Source of the DNA: Colwellia psychrerythraea | GTDB lineage: Bacteria; Pseudomonadota; Gammaproteobacteria; Enterobacterales; Alteromonadaceae | Assembly: GCA_002163005.1 (NCBI GenBank) | Contig: MAAF01000112.1 | Coordinates: 1-44,435 of the forward strand | Length of the DNA: 44,435 nucleotides | Direction of reading: 5' to 3' | Notes under the pieces: model-generated | The model's input: the letters and a program-made list of their open reading frames with translations, nothing else | What the model was told of the DNA's origin: nothing | Database searches by the model: none | Program-made: the position numbers and the translations under genes | Shown here: positions 16,914 through 26,449 of the stretch, piece by piece | Position numbering within the stretch: the first letter of the stretch is position 1 | How the letters are laid out: every line of letters begins with the position of its first letter

Positions 16914-16941
16914 TTTACTCTCTATCAACTATAGTTTGTAC

Positions 16942-16984
16942 AAATGCCGATCAACTATCCTAGTAGTTAATCGGCATTTTTGTT
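16942..16984 (+). terminator. Rho-independent terminator of the small Cys-rich gene
   Basis: The arms 16942-16957 and 16964-16979 pair over 16 positions with one mismatch, loop TCCTAG, then a T run (TTTTT at 16977-16981). The recQ stop lies 42 bases further on the other strand, so the hairpin may also serve recQ. Confidence 0.88.
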
Positions 16985-17025
16985 TGTGCAAAAAAAACAT
17001 TAATTAGCTATATCAACTGGACTAA

Positions 17026-18873
17026 TTACTTATGCTCTTTGATTAACGCGAGAAAGGGTTGTCCATAACGTGATAACTTCACATCTCCAATACCACTAAT
17101 GCTCAGCATCTCACCCGATGTTTTCGGCTGTATGCGAGCCAATTCAGATAAGGTGGCATCATTAAAGACAATAAAAGGTGCGATATCTTCACCATCAGCA
17201 ATAGCTTTACGAAGTTCGCGTAATTTTGCAAACAAAACACGATCATAACTTTTCTGTGGGCTTTTTTCTTGCCAGTAACTGGCTTTTTGCAGACGCGGGC
17301 TAGCTAACATCAAAGGCTCTTGCGCTTTTAATACCACGCCCGATGCTTGTGTTAAGCATAAAATAGATTGTTGTTCTATATCTTGCTGTAAATAACCTAA
17401 ATGTATTAGCTGTCCAATAATCGAGAACCAGTAACCCGCCGTTTTTCCTTTACCTATACCAAAGGTAGAGACTTTATCATGCGCTAATTGTTTAACTTTT
17501 TCAGTGAGTTCACCGCGCAATACGGCAATAACATGATTAATATCGCCTTGTTGCTCAATACGATACACGCATGACAATACTTTTTGTGCTTCTATGGTGC
17601 CATCAAACTGACTTGGTGGGTCTAAGCAAATATCGCAATTTCCACAGCCTTTTTCGGTATATTCGGCAAAGTAATTCAGTACCACCTGCCGACGACAAGT
17701 TTGTGCATCAATAAAGGCATCCATGGCAGCAAAACGTTGCATTTCAACATTCACTCGCTGTGGATTATCGCCTTCACTAATGCGCTTCTTAATACGATTA
17801 ACATCTTTCTCATCAACCAAAAATAAGGCTTCTGCGTTTAAGCCATCTCGACCAGCGCGGCCAATTTCCTGATAATAAGATTCTAAGGTTCGTGGTGGCT
17901 CAAAATGTATGACATAACGCACGTTAGGTTTATTGATACCCAAACCAAAGGCAACGGTCGCAATCACTATTTGAATATTATCTTTAGTAAAACCCTCTTG
18001 TACTATCGAGCGAATTTCGTTCTCTAAGCCAGCATGGTAAGCGGCACAATTGATGCCACTAGCAGCTAAATACTTCGCTAACTTTTCCACTTGCCAACGA
18101 CTGTTACAATAAATAATACCGCTATCTTCACCCTTCTTTCTGATATAGCCCAATAACTGTTTTTCGCCATTATATTTGGGCGCTAAGGTAAAACGAATAT
18201 TGGGTCGGTCAAAGCTATCAAGATGAATATAAGGATTTGGCAGCGCAAGTTGGTTCAAAATATCTTTACGAGTCGTTACATCGGCCGTCGCGGTTAACGC
18301 CATAACGGGTACAGTAGGAAAATTTTGTTTTAAGCATTGTAGCTTGGTGTACGCGGGCCTGAAATCATGGCCCCATTGAGAAATACAGTGTGCTTCATCA
18401 ATAGCAAATAAGCTCAATGGCAGTTGGTTCAAGCTTTGCAAAAAGTAATAATTAGTGAGGCGCTCAGGGGCAACATAAAGCAGTTTAATTTCACCTCGCC
18501 CTAACCGAGCGAAAATATCGCTGATTTCACTTTGTTCCAAGCTTGAATTAATAAAGGCAGCTGAGATCCCCTGCCTAGTTAAACCATCTACTTGGTCTTT
18601 CATTAAGGCAATCAACGGAGATACAACAACAGTAACACCGGGTAACAGTACCGCGGGTAACTGATAACATAAAGATTTGCCACCACCAGTAGGCATTAAG
18701 ACTAAGGAGTCCTGCCCTTGTAACAAGCTATTGATAATTTTAGCTTGTCCCTCACGAAAACTTTCATAGCCAAAATGGTGCTTTAAGGTATCAAGCAATA
18801 ATGCATTATTTTCTGTACTCAGTTCTGTACTGATTTCTGCACTGGTTTGGGCATTGGCAACGGAGGAATTCAA
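17026..18873 (-). CDS. recQ: ATP-dependent DNA helicase RecQ
   Basis: RecQ unwinds DNA 3' to 5' in recombination and fork repair. The 615-residue protein has Walker A MPTGGGKS at residues 60-67, a DEAHC box, the helicase C domain with IGRAGRDG, an RQC zinc site (CGNCDIC plus an upstream Cys) and a C-terminal HRDC domain. The only available start that keeps the N-terminus is TTG at 18873, because an in-frame stop lies 15 bases upstream and no ATG occurs before Walker A. No good ribosome binding site precedes the TTG, so a second TTG near codon 27 is possible. Transcription is convergent with the small Cys-rich gene and divergent from rarD. The 245 bases to rarD hold no gene. Confidence 0.93.
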   Translation of the reverse strand: MNSSVANAQTSAEISTELSTENNALLLDTLKHHFGYESFREGQAKIINSLLQGQDSLVLMPTGGGKSLCYQLPAVLLPGVTVVVSPLIALMKDQVDGLTRQGISAAFINSSLEQSEISDIFARLGRGEIKLLYVAPERLTNYYFLQSLNQLPLSLFAIDEAHCISQWGHDFRPAYTKLQCLKQNFPTVPVMALTATADVTTRKDILNQLALPNPYIHLDSFDRPNIRFTLAPKYNGEKQLLGYIRKKGEDSGIIYCNSRWQVEKLAKYLAASGINCAAYHAGLENEIRSIVQEGFTKDNIQIVIATVAFGLGINKPNVRYVIHFEPPRTLESYYQEIGRAGRDGLNAEALFLVDEKDVNRIKKRISEGDNPQRVNVEMQRFAAMDAFIDAQTCRRQVVLNYFAEYTEKGCGNCDICLDPPSQFDGTIEAQKVLSCVYRIEQQGDINHVIAVLRGELTEKVKQLAHDKVSTFGIGKGKTAGYWFSIIGQLIHLGYLQQDIEQQSILCLTQASGVVLKAQEPLMLASPRLQKASYWQEKSPQKSYDRVLFAKLRELRKAIADGEDIAPFIVFNDATLSELARIQPKTSGEMLSISGIGDVKLSRYGQPFLALIKEHK

Positions 18874-19118
18874 AAAGGTGTCGACTAATTTTCTGATGAG
18901 TAATGCCGCTATTTTAACTCAGCAAAGCCGCGAAAACCTAGTACAGAAAAATATTTTTATAATTCGATTAAAATCATCGTGTTATTTAGAGCCAAATGGA
19001 TTAGTACTGACAAGTTTACGCTGTGAAAAATTACCACTTAGCTTTAAATACTTGAACTGCTTCATGTCGTGTTATTATCCTCGCTCTTTTTATACCTTAT
19101 AGATTCGATCAAATAATC

Positions 19119-20021
19119 ATGAGCTCATCAGTCTCCCATCAACTTGAAGAAAACAGTAACCGCAATGGTGCACTAAGTGCGCTAAGTGCATATCTACTCT
19201 GGGGTTTTGCACCAATATATTTTAAATTACTCTCCGATATTGCGCCCAGTGAAATAATGATGCATAGAGTGATTTGGTCAACGGTATTTTTGTTAGTGAT
19301 GATCGTCGTCATGAAGAAGTGGTCACAGCTAGTGGCTATTTTCAAACAACCTAAAATATTGTTGCAATTGTCTTTATCGGCTAGCTTTCTTGCAGTGAAC
19401 TGGTTTCTATTTATCTGGGCCGTTAATAATAACCACTTACTCGATGCCAGCTTAGGCTACTATATCAACCCTCTTTTTAATGTGGTGTTAGGCATGCTGT
19501 TCTTTCATGAACGCTTGCGCCGTAACCAATTAATAGCGGTTGGTTTGGCACTTGTTGGTGTATTGGTACAACTCATTGCTTTAGGTACTCTGCCAATGAT
19601 TTCGCTAGCCTTAGCCAGTACTTTTGCCATTTATGGCCTATTAAGGAAGAAATTGCCCATTAATTCCTTTATCGGACTATTTATTGAATCACTGTTAATG
19701 CTACCTATGGCCCTTATTTATTGGTTTTTCTTTGTCGAAAGTAGCACCAGTAATATGGCGATAAATGCCACTAGTTTGAACTTTACCTTGATCATGGCAG
19801 GCATAGTGACAACGGCACCGTTATTGTTTTTTACTATCGCAGCTAAAAGATTAGCACTATCGACCTTAGGATTTTTTCAATACTTAGGGCCCAGTATTAT
19901 GTTTTTATTAGCGACATTTTATTATCAAGAAACCATGAAAAGTGCAGAGTTAATCACCTTTGTCTTCATTTGGGCAGCGTTAGCGCTTTATAGCCTAGAC
20001 TCATTTAAAAAGCGTGCTTAA
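19119..20021 (+). CDS. rarD: RarD, EamA-family permease
   Basis: This 300-residue inner-membrane protein has ten predicted helices. It contains the RarD signature blocks: GALSALSAYLLWGFAPIYFK at the N-terminus, EIMMHRVIWS, and LGFFQYLGPSIMFLLATFYYQE near the end. RarD is named from chloramphenicol sensitivity in Pseudomonas, but its physiological substrate is not established. ATG 19119 lacks a strong ribosome binding site. It is divergent from recQ and convergent with the diguanylate cyclase gene, with a shared terminator between. Confidence 0.9.
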   Translation: MSSSVSHQLEENSNRNGALSALSAYLLWGFAPIYFKLLSDIAPSEIMMHRVIWSTVFLLVMIVVMKKWSQLVAIFKQPKILLQLSLSASFLAVNWFLFIWAVNNNHLLDASLGYYINPLFNVVLGMLFFHERLRRNQLIAVGLALVGVLVQLIALGTLPMISLALASTFAIYGLLRKKLPINSFIGLFIESLLMLPMALIYWFFFVESSTSNMAINATSLNFTLIMAGIVTTAPLLFFTIAAKRLALSTLGFFQYLGPSIMFLLATFYYQETMKSAELITFVFIWAALALYSLDSFKKRA

Positions 20022-20033
20022 ATATGAGATTGC

Positions 20034-20066
20034 AAAAAAATAGCGCTTTATAAGAGCGCTATTTTT
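20034..20066. terminator. Bidirectional terminator between rarD and the diguanylate cyclase gene
   Basis: A 12-bp stem (20036-20047 with 20055-20066, core TAGCGCT/AGCGCTA) with loop TTATAAG has an A run before and a T run after it. It can thus end both converging transcripts. Confidence 0.85.
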
Positions 20067-20097
20067 ATGTTCACTTTTTTATTCAGGCTGAGACTAG

Positions 20098-21357
20098 CTA
20101 ATCGTTTAGTTCAGCACCAAAGACGACTATCTGATTACGTCCATTTTCTTTTGCTGCGTATAATGCATTATCCGCTTCATTCATTTGCTTAGAAAACTCA
20201 TCTAGGCTATCAAAAACCACGCCTAAACTTAATGTTATTGATATTGTCGTATTGCCCGCGGGAATAGACGATACAGAAATTTCTCGTCTAAAATCATCTA
20301 ACTTATTATACAAGTTGTCTGCATCTAAACCATGTAACAGTACCGCAAACTCCTCACCGCCCAAACGAGCGGTAAGTCCTGCGCCAAAATGTTTACGCAT
20401 ATAGAGTGCAATAACTTTTAATACCTGATCACCAATATCATGGCCATAGGTATCATTTACCCTCTTAAAGAAGTCGATATCTATCATAGCTAAGCAATAA
20501 GGTACTTTTTTATTGATATATTCTTTGATACGAGACTCAGCGCTACGAAAAAAAGCACGGCGATTAGCCAGATCAGTTAAATAATCGGTGTTAGCTGCAT
20601 GCTGAATTTTAGCAATATTATTCAAACTCTCGATATTTTGAGTAATACGGCAATAGAATTCTTCTGGGCAAAAAGGTTTACGTAAAAAGTCATCGGCGCC
20701 ATTTTTTATAAAACGTGCTGAATGAATACCATTACTCGCGCCTGAAATACCTATTACCGCTAATTGCTCACGGGTATAGACACGACGAATTTCATTAGTC
20801 AGCTCAATACCGTCCATCGCCGGCATTTCTAAATCGGTGATAACCATTTTAATATTTTTGTGCTGAGCAAGTTTTTCTAACGCCTGCACACCATTATTAG
20901 CGGTAATCACATTAAAATTACGGCGCTTTAATAACTCTACAACATGGTTTCGTGCAGAAGATGAGTCATCAACCACTAAAATAGTATTTTGACTATTGGT
21001 TTGCTGCCAATGTAAAACACGTTTTAAATAGAGAAAGGCTTGGCTATTCTCTTTTGGAATATAATCAATGACTGGCTGTGCTAGTATTTTCTGCCGAGTT
21101 TCATCATCCATTTTTCCTGTCATAACGATGCTAGGAATACCATGAGATAATACACAAGCGATTGCTTCGCCATCTAACGCATCAGGTAAGGCGTAATCAA
21201 TAGTCGCAGCAAAAAAGTCAGTATCTGATGATAAGATATTTTCCACTTGCGCTAAATCAGTAGCAATGACCACATCAAACTTTAACGAACGCGCTATCTG
21301 TTTGATAACGGTCGCTATAGGTTTACTGTCTTCCACTACTAATAATCTTTGAGACAT
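20098..21357 (-). CDS. Diguanylate cyclase response regulator, REC-REC-GGDEF
   Basis: The 419-residue cytoplasmic protein has a first receiver (about 1-115, LLVVEDSKP start), a second receiver (about 122-240, ILVVDDSSSARN with phospho-acceptor region VITDLEMPAMDG), and a GGDEF domain (about 255-415). The active site reads GGEEF, a functional form for c-di-GMP synthesis. The inhibitory RxxD site is absent five residues upstream, so product feedback at the I-site is not expected. In the first receiver the acceptor region is TIDYALPDALDG, less canonical. ATG 21357 has GAAGGAG upstream; longer in-frame extension runs into uvrD. It lies 76 bases after uvrD and may be co-transcribed. The partner kinase is not evident. 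Confidence 0.9.
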   Translation of the reverse strand: MSQRLLVVEDSKPIATVIKQIARSLKFDVVIATDLAQVENILSSDTDFFAATIDYALPDALDGEAIACVLSHGIPSIVMTGKMDDETRQKILAQPVIDYIPKENSQAFLYLKRVLHWQQTNSQNTILVVDDSSSARNHVVELLKRRNFNVITANNGVQALEKLAQHKNIKMVITDLEMPAMDGIELTNEIRRVYTREQLAVIGISGASNGIHSARFIKNGADDFLRKPFCPEEFYCRITQNIESLNNIAKIQHAANTDYLTDLANRRAFFRSAESRIKEYINKKVPYCLAMIDIDFFKRVNDTYGHDIGDQVLKVIALYMRKHFGAGLTARLGGEEFAVLLHGLDADNLYNKLDDFRREISVSSIPAGNTTISITLSLGVVFDSLDEFSKQMNEADNALYAAKENGRNQIVVFGAELND

Positions 21358-21433
21358 TACCACTCCTTCTGATTTTAAATAAACTAATTTTTGGCTGGTA
21401 GGTCCAATATTCAACAAGTACTCTCTCAAACAG

Positions 21434-23608
21434 TTAAACCGCTTGTAAATTAGCGTATTCCACCACGAGCCACTTACTACCAACATCAGCGAAATTCACC
21501 TGAATACGTGATTGCGCACCACTACCTTCATAGTTAAGTACTACACCTTCACCAAACTTAGCATGCTTAACCTGCTGCCCCAACTTAAAACCTGTATTTT
21601 CAAAGGTTTCAAGTGTAAAGGTATTTGAAAATTTTCCTACTTTACTGGGGCGTTTTACTTGAGACTGCATGCGAATTTCTTCAATACAATCTTCAGGTAA
21701 TTCACGTAAAAATCGGCTAGCTTTATGGAATTTTTCTTGCCCATACAGGCGGCGGCTTTCGGCGTGGCACAAATAGAGTTTGCTCATCGCTCTGGTCATG
21801 CCGACATAACACAAGCGACGTTCTTCTTCTAAGCGGCCAATTTCTTCAACCGACTGTTGCGAAGGGAACATACCTTCTTCAAGGCCCGCAATAAAGACCA
21901 AAGGAAATTCTAACCCCTTAGCCGAGTGCATTGTCATTAACTGTACTGCGGCTTCAAATTCGTCTGCTTGCGATTCACCTGACTCTAATGCTGCATGAGT
22001 TAAAAATGCCGTTAATGGGGTTTGTTCTTCCGCTAATTCAGGATCGCTTTCAAAGGTTTGACATGCTGTGACTAGCTCGTTTAAGTTTTCTATACGTTGT
22101 GCAGCACGTTCGCCTTTTTCGGCCTGATACATGGCCTTTAAACCACTATGACTGATAATAAAGTTCGCCTGCTGATCTAAATCTAAGTTAGCGGTGTCAT
22201 CTTCTAATTGTTCAATAAGTTGAATAAATGCAGTAATCGTTTTAGCGCCCCGACCTTTTAATTGCTCTGCTTGTAACATTTGCTGGCAAGCTTGCCACAT
22301 GGTTACTTCCGAACCCCGTGCTGCGTCTCTCACCAGTGATAATGTTTGATTACCAATGCCACGAGTAGGCGTATTGATAACACGTTCAAAGGCTGCATCA
22401 TCATCACGATTATTAATTAGACGCATGTAAGCAAGCGCATCTTTTATTTCTTGTCGTTCAAAGAATCGTTGACCACCATAAATTCGATAAGGTAATTGTC
22501 CTTGCAATAGTGCTTCTTCAAGTAAACGTGATTGTGCATTTGAGCGATACAATATGGCTATTTCATCAAGTTTACCGCCATCATCACGCCATTGTTTTAT
22601 GCGACCAGCAATAAAACGTGCTTCATCTATTTCATTAAAAGCCGTATAAATTGAGATTTTTTCGCCCGCCTCTCCATCAGTCCACAGCTCTTTACCCATG
22701 CGATTATTGTTATTGCAGATTAATTGGTTAGCTGATTTCAAAATGTTAGCGGTTGAACGATAGTTTTGCTCAAGACGAATAGTTTTCGCGTCATCATATT
22801 CTTGTAAAAAGCGTTCGATATTCTCAATCTTAGCGCCACGCCAGCCATAGATTGATTGATCGTCATCACCAACAATCATCACCTTACTGCGAGCTTTGCC
22901 AAGCATAGTAAGCCATGCATATTGGATCGCGTTGGTATCTTGAAATTCGTCTACTAGAATATGACCAAAACGTTGCTGATAATGGTCTAATAATGCTGGA
23001 TTTTTCAACCATAATTCATGGGCACGAAGTAACAGTTCAGCAAAATCAACTAAACCGGCTCTGTCACAGGTTTCTTGGTAGGCTTTATACACTTTAACAA
23101 ACAATTCTTCAGTAGGATCGAACTGAGCATCAATATGTTGAGGGCGCAAACCTTCATCTTTCTTACCATTGATATACCAAACAAATTGTTTAGGTGGCCA
23201 TTTTTTCTCATCAAGTTCTAGCGACCTAACGATTCGTTTGATTAGACGTAATTGATCATCGCTATCTAATACTTGAAAGCTTTGCGGTAAATTAGCTTCT
23301 TGGAAGTGCATTCTTAATAAACGATGCGCCAAGCCATGAAAAGTACCTATCCACATGCCGTGAGTATTACCGTTTGTCACTTGCTCTACACGAGCACGCA
23401 TCTCTGCCGCTGCTTTATTGGTAAAGGTTACCGCCAAAATGCTGTGCGATGAGATCCCCTCAACCTGCAATAACCAGGCGATACGTTGTACTAATACTCG
23501 AGTTTTGCCACTCCCAGCGCCAGCTAAAATAAGCATGTTTTGCTTTGGGGCAGCAACAACGTCACGCTGTTTATCATTAAGAGAGTCGAGTAATTCTGAA
23601 ACGTCCAT
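21434..23608 (-). CDS. uvrD: DNA helicase II, UvrD
   Basis: UvrD is the SF1A 3'-5' helicase of nucleotide excision and mismatch repair. The 724-residue product has N-terminal LNDKQRDVVAAP, Walker A GAGSGKT at residues 30-36, the DEFQDTN Walker B block, GDDDQSIYGWRGA, and motif VI region EERRLCYVGMTRA. The C-terminal Tudor-like RNA-polymerase-interacting end (KFGEGVVLNYEG...) is present, which separates UvrD from Rep. A LexA box lies about 100 bases upstream. As in E. coli it follows yigB, though here with a 143-base gap and its own promoter region. Confidence 0.95.
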   Translation of the reverse strand: MDVSELLDSLNDKQRDVVAAPKQNMLILAGAGSGKTRVLVQRIAWLLQVEGISSHSILAVTFTNKAAAEMRARVEQVTNGNTHGMWIGTFHGLAHRLLRMHFQEANLPQSFQVLDSDDQLRLIKRIVRSLELDEKKWPPKQFVWYINGKKDEGLRPQHIDAQFDPTEELFVKVYKAYQETCDRAGLVDFAELLLRAHELWLKNPALLDHYQQRFGHILVDEFQDTNAIQYAWLTMLGKARSKVMIVGDDDQSIYGWRGAKIENIERFLQEYDDAKTIRLEQNYRSTANILKSANQLICNNNNRMGKELWTDGEAGEKISIYTAFNEIDEARFIAGRIKQWRDDGGKLDEIAILYRSNAQSRLLEEALLQGQLPYRIYGGQRFFERQEIKDALAYMRLINNRDDDAAFERVINTPTRGIGNQTLSLVRDAARGSEVTMWQACQQMLQAEQLKGRGAKTITAFIQLIEQLEDDTANLDLDQQANFIISHSGLKAMYQAEKGERAAQRIENLNELVTACQTFESDPELAEEQTPLTAFLTHAALESGESQADEFEAAVQLMTMHSAKGLEFPLVFIAGLEEGMFPSQQSVEEIGRLEEERRLCYVGMTRAMSKLYLCHAESRRLYGQEKFHKASRFLRELPEDCIEEIRMQSQVKRPSKVGKFSNTFTLETFENTGFKLGQQVKHAKFGEGVVLNYEGSGAQSRIQVNFADVGSKWLVVEYANLQAV

Positions 23609-23708
23609 AGGGGTAACCTTTATTGAGGTGGCATTATCTAATGAAGTAGAAAGTGGTACTAAATAAAAAGCAAAAGTATATCACCATTTAAGAGCAGGTA
23701 TAGCACAT

Positions 23709-23728
23709 TACTGTTTATTTTTACAGTG
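23709..23728 (-). promoter_or_regulatory. LexA (SOS) box upstream of uvrD
   Basis: CTGT-N8-ACAG at 23711-23726 (CTGTTTATTTTTACAG) exactly matches the gammaproteobacterial LexA core, with the flanking TA at 23709-23710 also consensus. It lies about 100 bases upstream of the uvrD start in the only intergenic gap before it. uvrD is a known LexA target in E. coli. On the - strand a possible -10 (CTATAC) follows, so the box would overlap the promoter. Confidence 0.8.
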
Positions 23729-23751
23729 CTCGCTAATTTGGTATAATATAC

Positions 23752-24525
23752 TTAAATTTTTCGAATTAGTTGTGACAGGTCGCTTACTAGACTTAATTCA
23801 ATATGAGGTATTTGCTGTAACTTTTTACCCACACCATATTGCGGTAACCAGGCAGTTTGGCAACCAGCATTTAACGCGCCATGAATATCGGCAAAACCAC
23901 AGTCACCAACATGCAATAACTGTTCAGGTAAAATATCGAGTTGCTGACAAACTAAGGAAAACATATCTGCTTCAGGCTTTTGTTTTAGCAAGTGTTCACT
24001 TTCATCATGACAATTACCTGTTTGAAAACCTGCATGATAAATATGTTGAAAATAATGGTCAATGCCCAACGCTTTGGTGTCTACATTGCCATTACTGATT
24101 GAAACCAAAGGAAATGCTTTACTTAAACTCGCTAAGAGTTCATGGCTTGCTTTGGGTACGGTAAAATCACTACGTAAGTTAATAAAATAATCTAAACCTG
24201 CTTGTGCTTCTTTTCTCGCTTTTTCTGCAGATAGGTTATGTGCCAGCAAACCTAAACGATAACTTTCAAAACGCAGCCTTACCACATCGTGAGAGATATC
24301 CTGATGTAATTTTATCGCCTGTTGGCGATATGGCGCCCAAAAACGTCGGTTAAAAACCTGCTTTGGCTCAAGTAGTAGCTCAGGTAATAAAATGGCAAGC
24401 TTTTCAGTAAAGTACTGCGCCATTTGCTGTTCAACCGACTGCATGATTGGACGGTTATTATATAAGGTGTCATCTAAATCAAAACTGATGGCTTTGATTG
24501 TGGTTAAACGTCGGTAGAATTGCAT
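23752..24525 (-). CDS. yigB: HAD-family phosphatase YigB-like (FMN/sugar-phosphate hydrolase)
   Basis: This 257-residue HAD hydrolase has motif I SFDLDDTLY, with nucleophile Asp16 and acid Asp18, motif II at SISNG, and motif IV LHVGDCGFADIHGA. The N-terminus MQFYRRLTTIKA resembles E. coli YigB, a phosphatase active on FMN. Its place before uvrD matches the E. coli order. Upstream, where xerC would normally be, lies only the 80-bp repeat array, so the gene probably needs its own promoter in 24526-24620. Confidence 0.88.
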   Translation of the reverse strand: MQFYRRLTTIKAISFDLDDTLYNNRPIMQSVEQQMAQYFTEKLAILLPELLLEPKQVFNRRFWAPYRQQAIKLHQDISHDVVRLRFESYRLGLLAHNLSAEKARKEAQAGLDYFINLRSDFTVPKASHELLASLSKAFPLVSISNGNVDTKALGIDHYFQHIYHAGFQTGNCHDESEHLLKQKPEADMFSLVCQQLDILPEQLLHVGDCGFADIHGALNAGCQTAWLPQYGVGKKLQQIPHIELSLVSDLSQLIRKI

Positions 24526-24547
24526 AGTTTTATAACCCTGAAAATAC

Positions 24548-24920
24548 TGATAATGCTAATTGTTGTTATAACACTTTAGCTGAATGGATGCTCAACCGTT
24601 TAAACTGGCCAAAGCACCAAAAGACTTACAATGCTAGTTGCTGATGTAAGAGTTTAGCCAATCTGAATCAGTCGTGTAAACTGATTCAATGGTTTGGAAC
24701 TATTATTACAATGCTAGCTGCTGATGTAAGAGTTTAGCCAATCTGAATCAGTCGTTTAAACTGATTCAATGGTTTGGAACTATTATTACAATGCTAGCTG
24801 CTGATGTAATAGTTTAGCCAATCTGAATCAGTCGTTTAAACTGATTCAATGGTTTGGAGCTATTATTACAATGCTAGCTGTTGATGTAATAGTTTAGCAA
24901 CCAAGCGTTTAAACTGATTA
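24548..24920 (-). repeat. 80-bp tandem repeat array derived from the 3' end of the DUF484 gene
   Basis: Three contiguous units start at 24626, 24706 and 24786, each exactly 80 bp and differing by two bases from the next. A fourth, partial unit starts at 24866 and is the 3' end of the DUF484 gene itself, similar over about 55 bp. A diverged fifth copy lies at about 24548-24625. Each full unit carries a 9-bp stem (TGAATCAGT with ACTGATTCA, loop 7). The gene-end copy lacks the left arm because it is 7 bases shorter there. The array fills most of the 340 bases between DUF484 and yigB. No ORF is seen in it. Confidence 0.92.
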
Positions 24921-25579
24921 AGTAATAAGGTATCCATACGCGGATCAAAATGGTGAGCATCTTCACTACTAATGGCTAAAAATCCAACGGCTTGCTCATC
25001 ATGAATGAGCTTAATCAATACTACTGAGCCTGAACATGGCTTAGAGAAAATCAATGTTTGTTCACTCTCTTGCAAACGACCAAAATAGTACTCGTCGTTC
25101 GTTAAGCGATTTTGCATAACACCAGCACAGTCCTTGGTCGACAAACTATGGTGAGCAACCTCGGTGTTATCGCCAGGAACTAACCACAATTTAAACGAAG
25201 ATAAAGATAACAACTCAGTTGTCGCTTGGTGCAAGCAATCGAGTAACTCTTCCGCTGACTGACAATCAAGTAAGCGTAAATAGAGGTCACTATAAAGCAC
25301 AAATAATTGCTCATTATGATTAGCCACAGACATTAACTGAGTTATTTCATCTTCTAAACCATAGACTTTTTGACGAAGTTGCTGTTGCTGACGTTCCACT
25401 AAAGAAACAGTACCACGTTGCTCATCATTGAGCCGTAAGCTGGTCATTAAACTATTATTACGGTTGAAAAATTCAGGGTTGTCTTGCAAGTAGCTAACCA
25501 CTAACTCATCTGTTAATGGGATTTCTTCACTATTGATACCTTGTTGTACATTATTCATCTTGCTAGGTTCTTCTTTCAT
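24866..25579 (-). CDS. DUF484 family protein
   Basis: The 237-residue cytoplasmic protein matches the DUF484 (YigA) family: the N-terminal VVSYLQDNPEFFNRNNSLM block, a coiled-coil-like SLVERQQQQLRQKVYGLEDEI, then a GAF-like domain to the C-terminus. The family lies between dapF and xerC in most gammaproteobacteria and has no firmly assigned function. Start ATG 25579 gives MKEEPSK; an alternative ATG at 25558 is equally supported, as neither has a clear ribosome binding site. It follows dapF by 39 bases. Its last 55 bases are the seed of the tandem repeats. The final residues LLHQQLAL may have been affected by that rearrangement. Confidence 0.9.
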   Translation of the reverse strand: MKEEPSKMNNVQQGINSEEIPLTDELVVSYLQDNPEFFNRNNSLMTSLRLNDEQRGTVSLVERQQQQLRQKVYGLEDEITQLMSVANHNEQLFVLYSDLYLRLLDCQSAEELLDCLHQATTELLSLSSFKLWLVPGDNTEVAHHSLSTKDCAGVMQNRLTNDEYYFGRLQESEQTLIFSKPCSGSVVLIKLIHDEQAVGFLAISSEDAHHFDPRMDTLLLNQFKRLVAKLLHQQLAL

Positions 25580-25618
25580 TGGATACTATTGCTAATAAGG
25601 GATTGGAAAAGTAGCGGA

Positions 25619-26449
25619 TTATATGGATATTTGACCATCAAATACGTGAGTTGCCGGTCCAGACATTTTCACTGGATGGCCCGGTCCTTGCCAAAATATA
25701 CGTAATTTTCCACCAGGCAATTCGACAGTAACTTGTTTCGCTAGCTTTTTCTGCATATAACCAACAACAACGGCCGCACACGCACCGCTACCACACGCTA
25801 AGGTTTCTGCTGCGCCGCGCTCATACACTCTTAATTTAATATAATTAGGACTAACGATTTCCATAAAACCAACATTAGCGTCTTCAGGGAAACGCTCATG
25901 TGTTGATAGTTCTTGCCCAAGTGATTCAACATCAGCTTCTGCAACACTATCGACAGTCACGACACAATGGGGATTACCCATTGAGACAGCGCCACATAAT
26001 ACAGTTTCACTTTCACTACGCAGAATATACGTGCCTTCTGTTTTTTGTGCAGTAAAAGGTATTTTTTTTGGTTCAAATTGTGGCACCGGCATAGTGACTG
26101 AAATATTACCATCACGCTCTATGTGCAAATTCATTTTACCCGTGCTGGTAGAAACTTTTATTTTATGTTTATTACATAAGCCTTTCATACGGACAAACTT
26201 TGCGAAACAACGAGCGCCATTTCCACACTGTCCTACTTCACTACCATCGGCATTATAAATACGGTAATGAAAGTCTAAATCAGGATCATAAGGAGGCTCA
26301 ACCACCAATAATTGGTCAAAGCCTACACCGAAGTTTCTGTTAGCAAACTTAGTGATTTGTTCTGGCGATAAAAAAACATTTTGTGTGACATTATCAAGCA
26401 CTAAAAAGTCATTACCTAAACCATGCATTTTAGAAAAATTGACTAACAT
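25619..26449 (-). CDS. dapF: Diaminopimelate epimerase
   Basis: DapF interconverts LL- and meso-diaminopimelate for lysine and peptidoglycan synthesis. The 276-residue protein has the two catalytic cysteines, Cys75 in GQCGNGARC and Cys219 in ACGSGAC, and the N-terminal [11 protein letters not shown] signature. Its ATG shares one base with the lptM stop (TAATG), implying translational coupling. Confidence 0.97.
   Translation of the reverse strand: MLVNFSKMHGLGNDFLVLDNVTQNVFLSPEQITKFANRNFGVGFDQLLVVEPPYDPDLDFHYRIYNADGSEVGQCGNGARCFAKFVRMKGLCNKHKIKVSTSTGKMNLHIERDGNISVTMPVPQFEPKKIPFTAQKTEGTYILRSESETVLCGAVSMGNPHCVVTVDSVAEADVESLGQELSTHERFPEDANVGFMEIVSPNYIKLRVYERGAAETLACGSGACAAVVVGYMQKKLAKQVTVELPGGKLRIFWQGPGHPVKMSGPATHVFDGQISI

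Noticed and set aside
16738..17007. An 89-residue frame over the small Cys-rich gene
   Set aside because: It is out of frame with the well-signalled ATG at 16806, has no ribosome binding site and runs across the terminator hairpin.
18854..19102. An 82-residue + strand frame between recQ and rarD
   Set aside because: It overlaps the recQ start, has no family resemblance and ends just before the rarD start; treated as noncoding.
24548..24920. The 80-bp repeats as a CRISPR array
   Set aside because: The whole 80-bp unit is repeated, with no unique spacers between short repeats, and one copy is a gene end; no cas genes are nearby.
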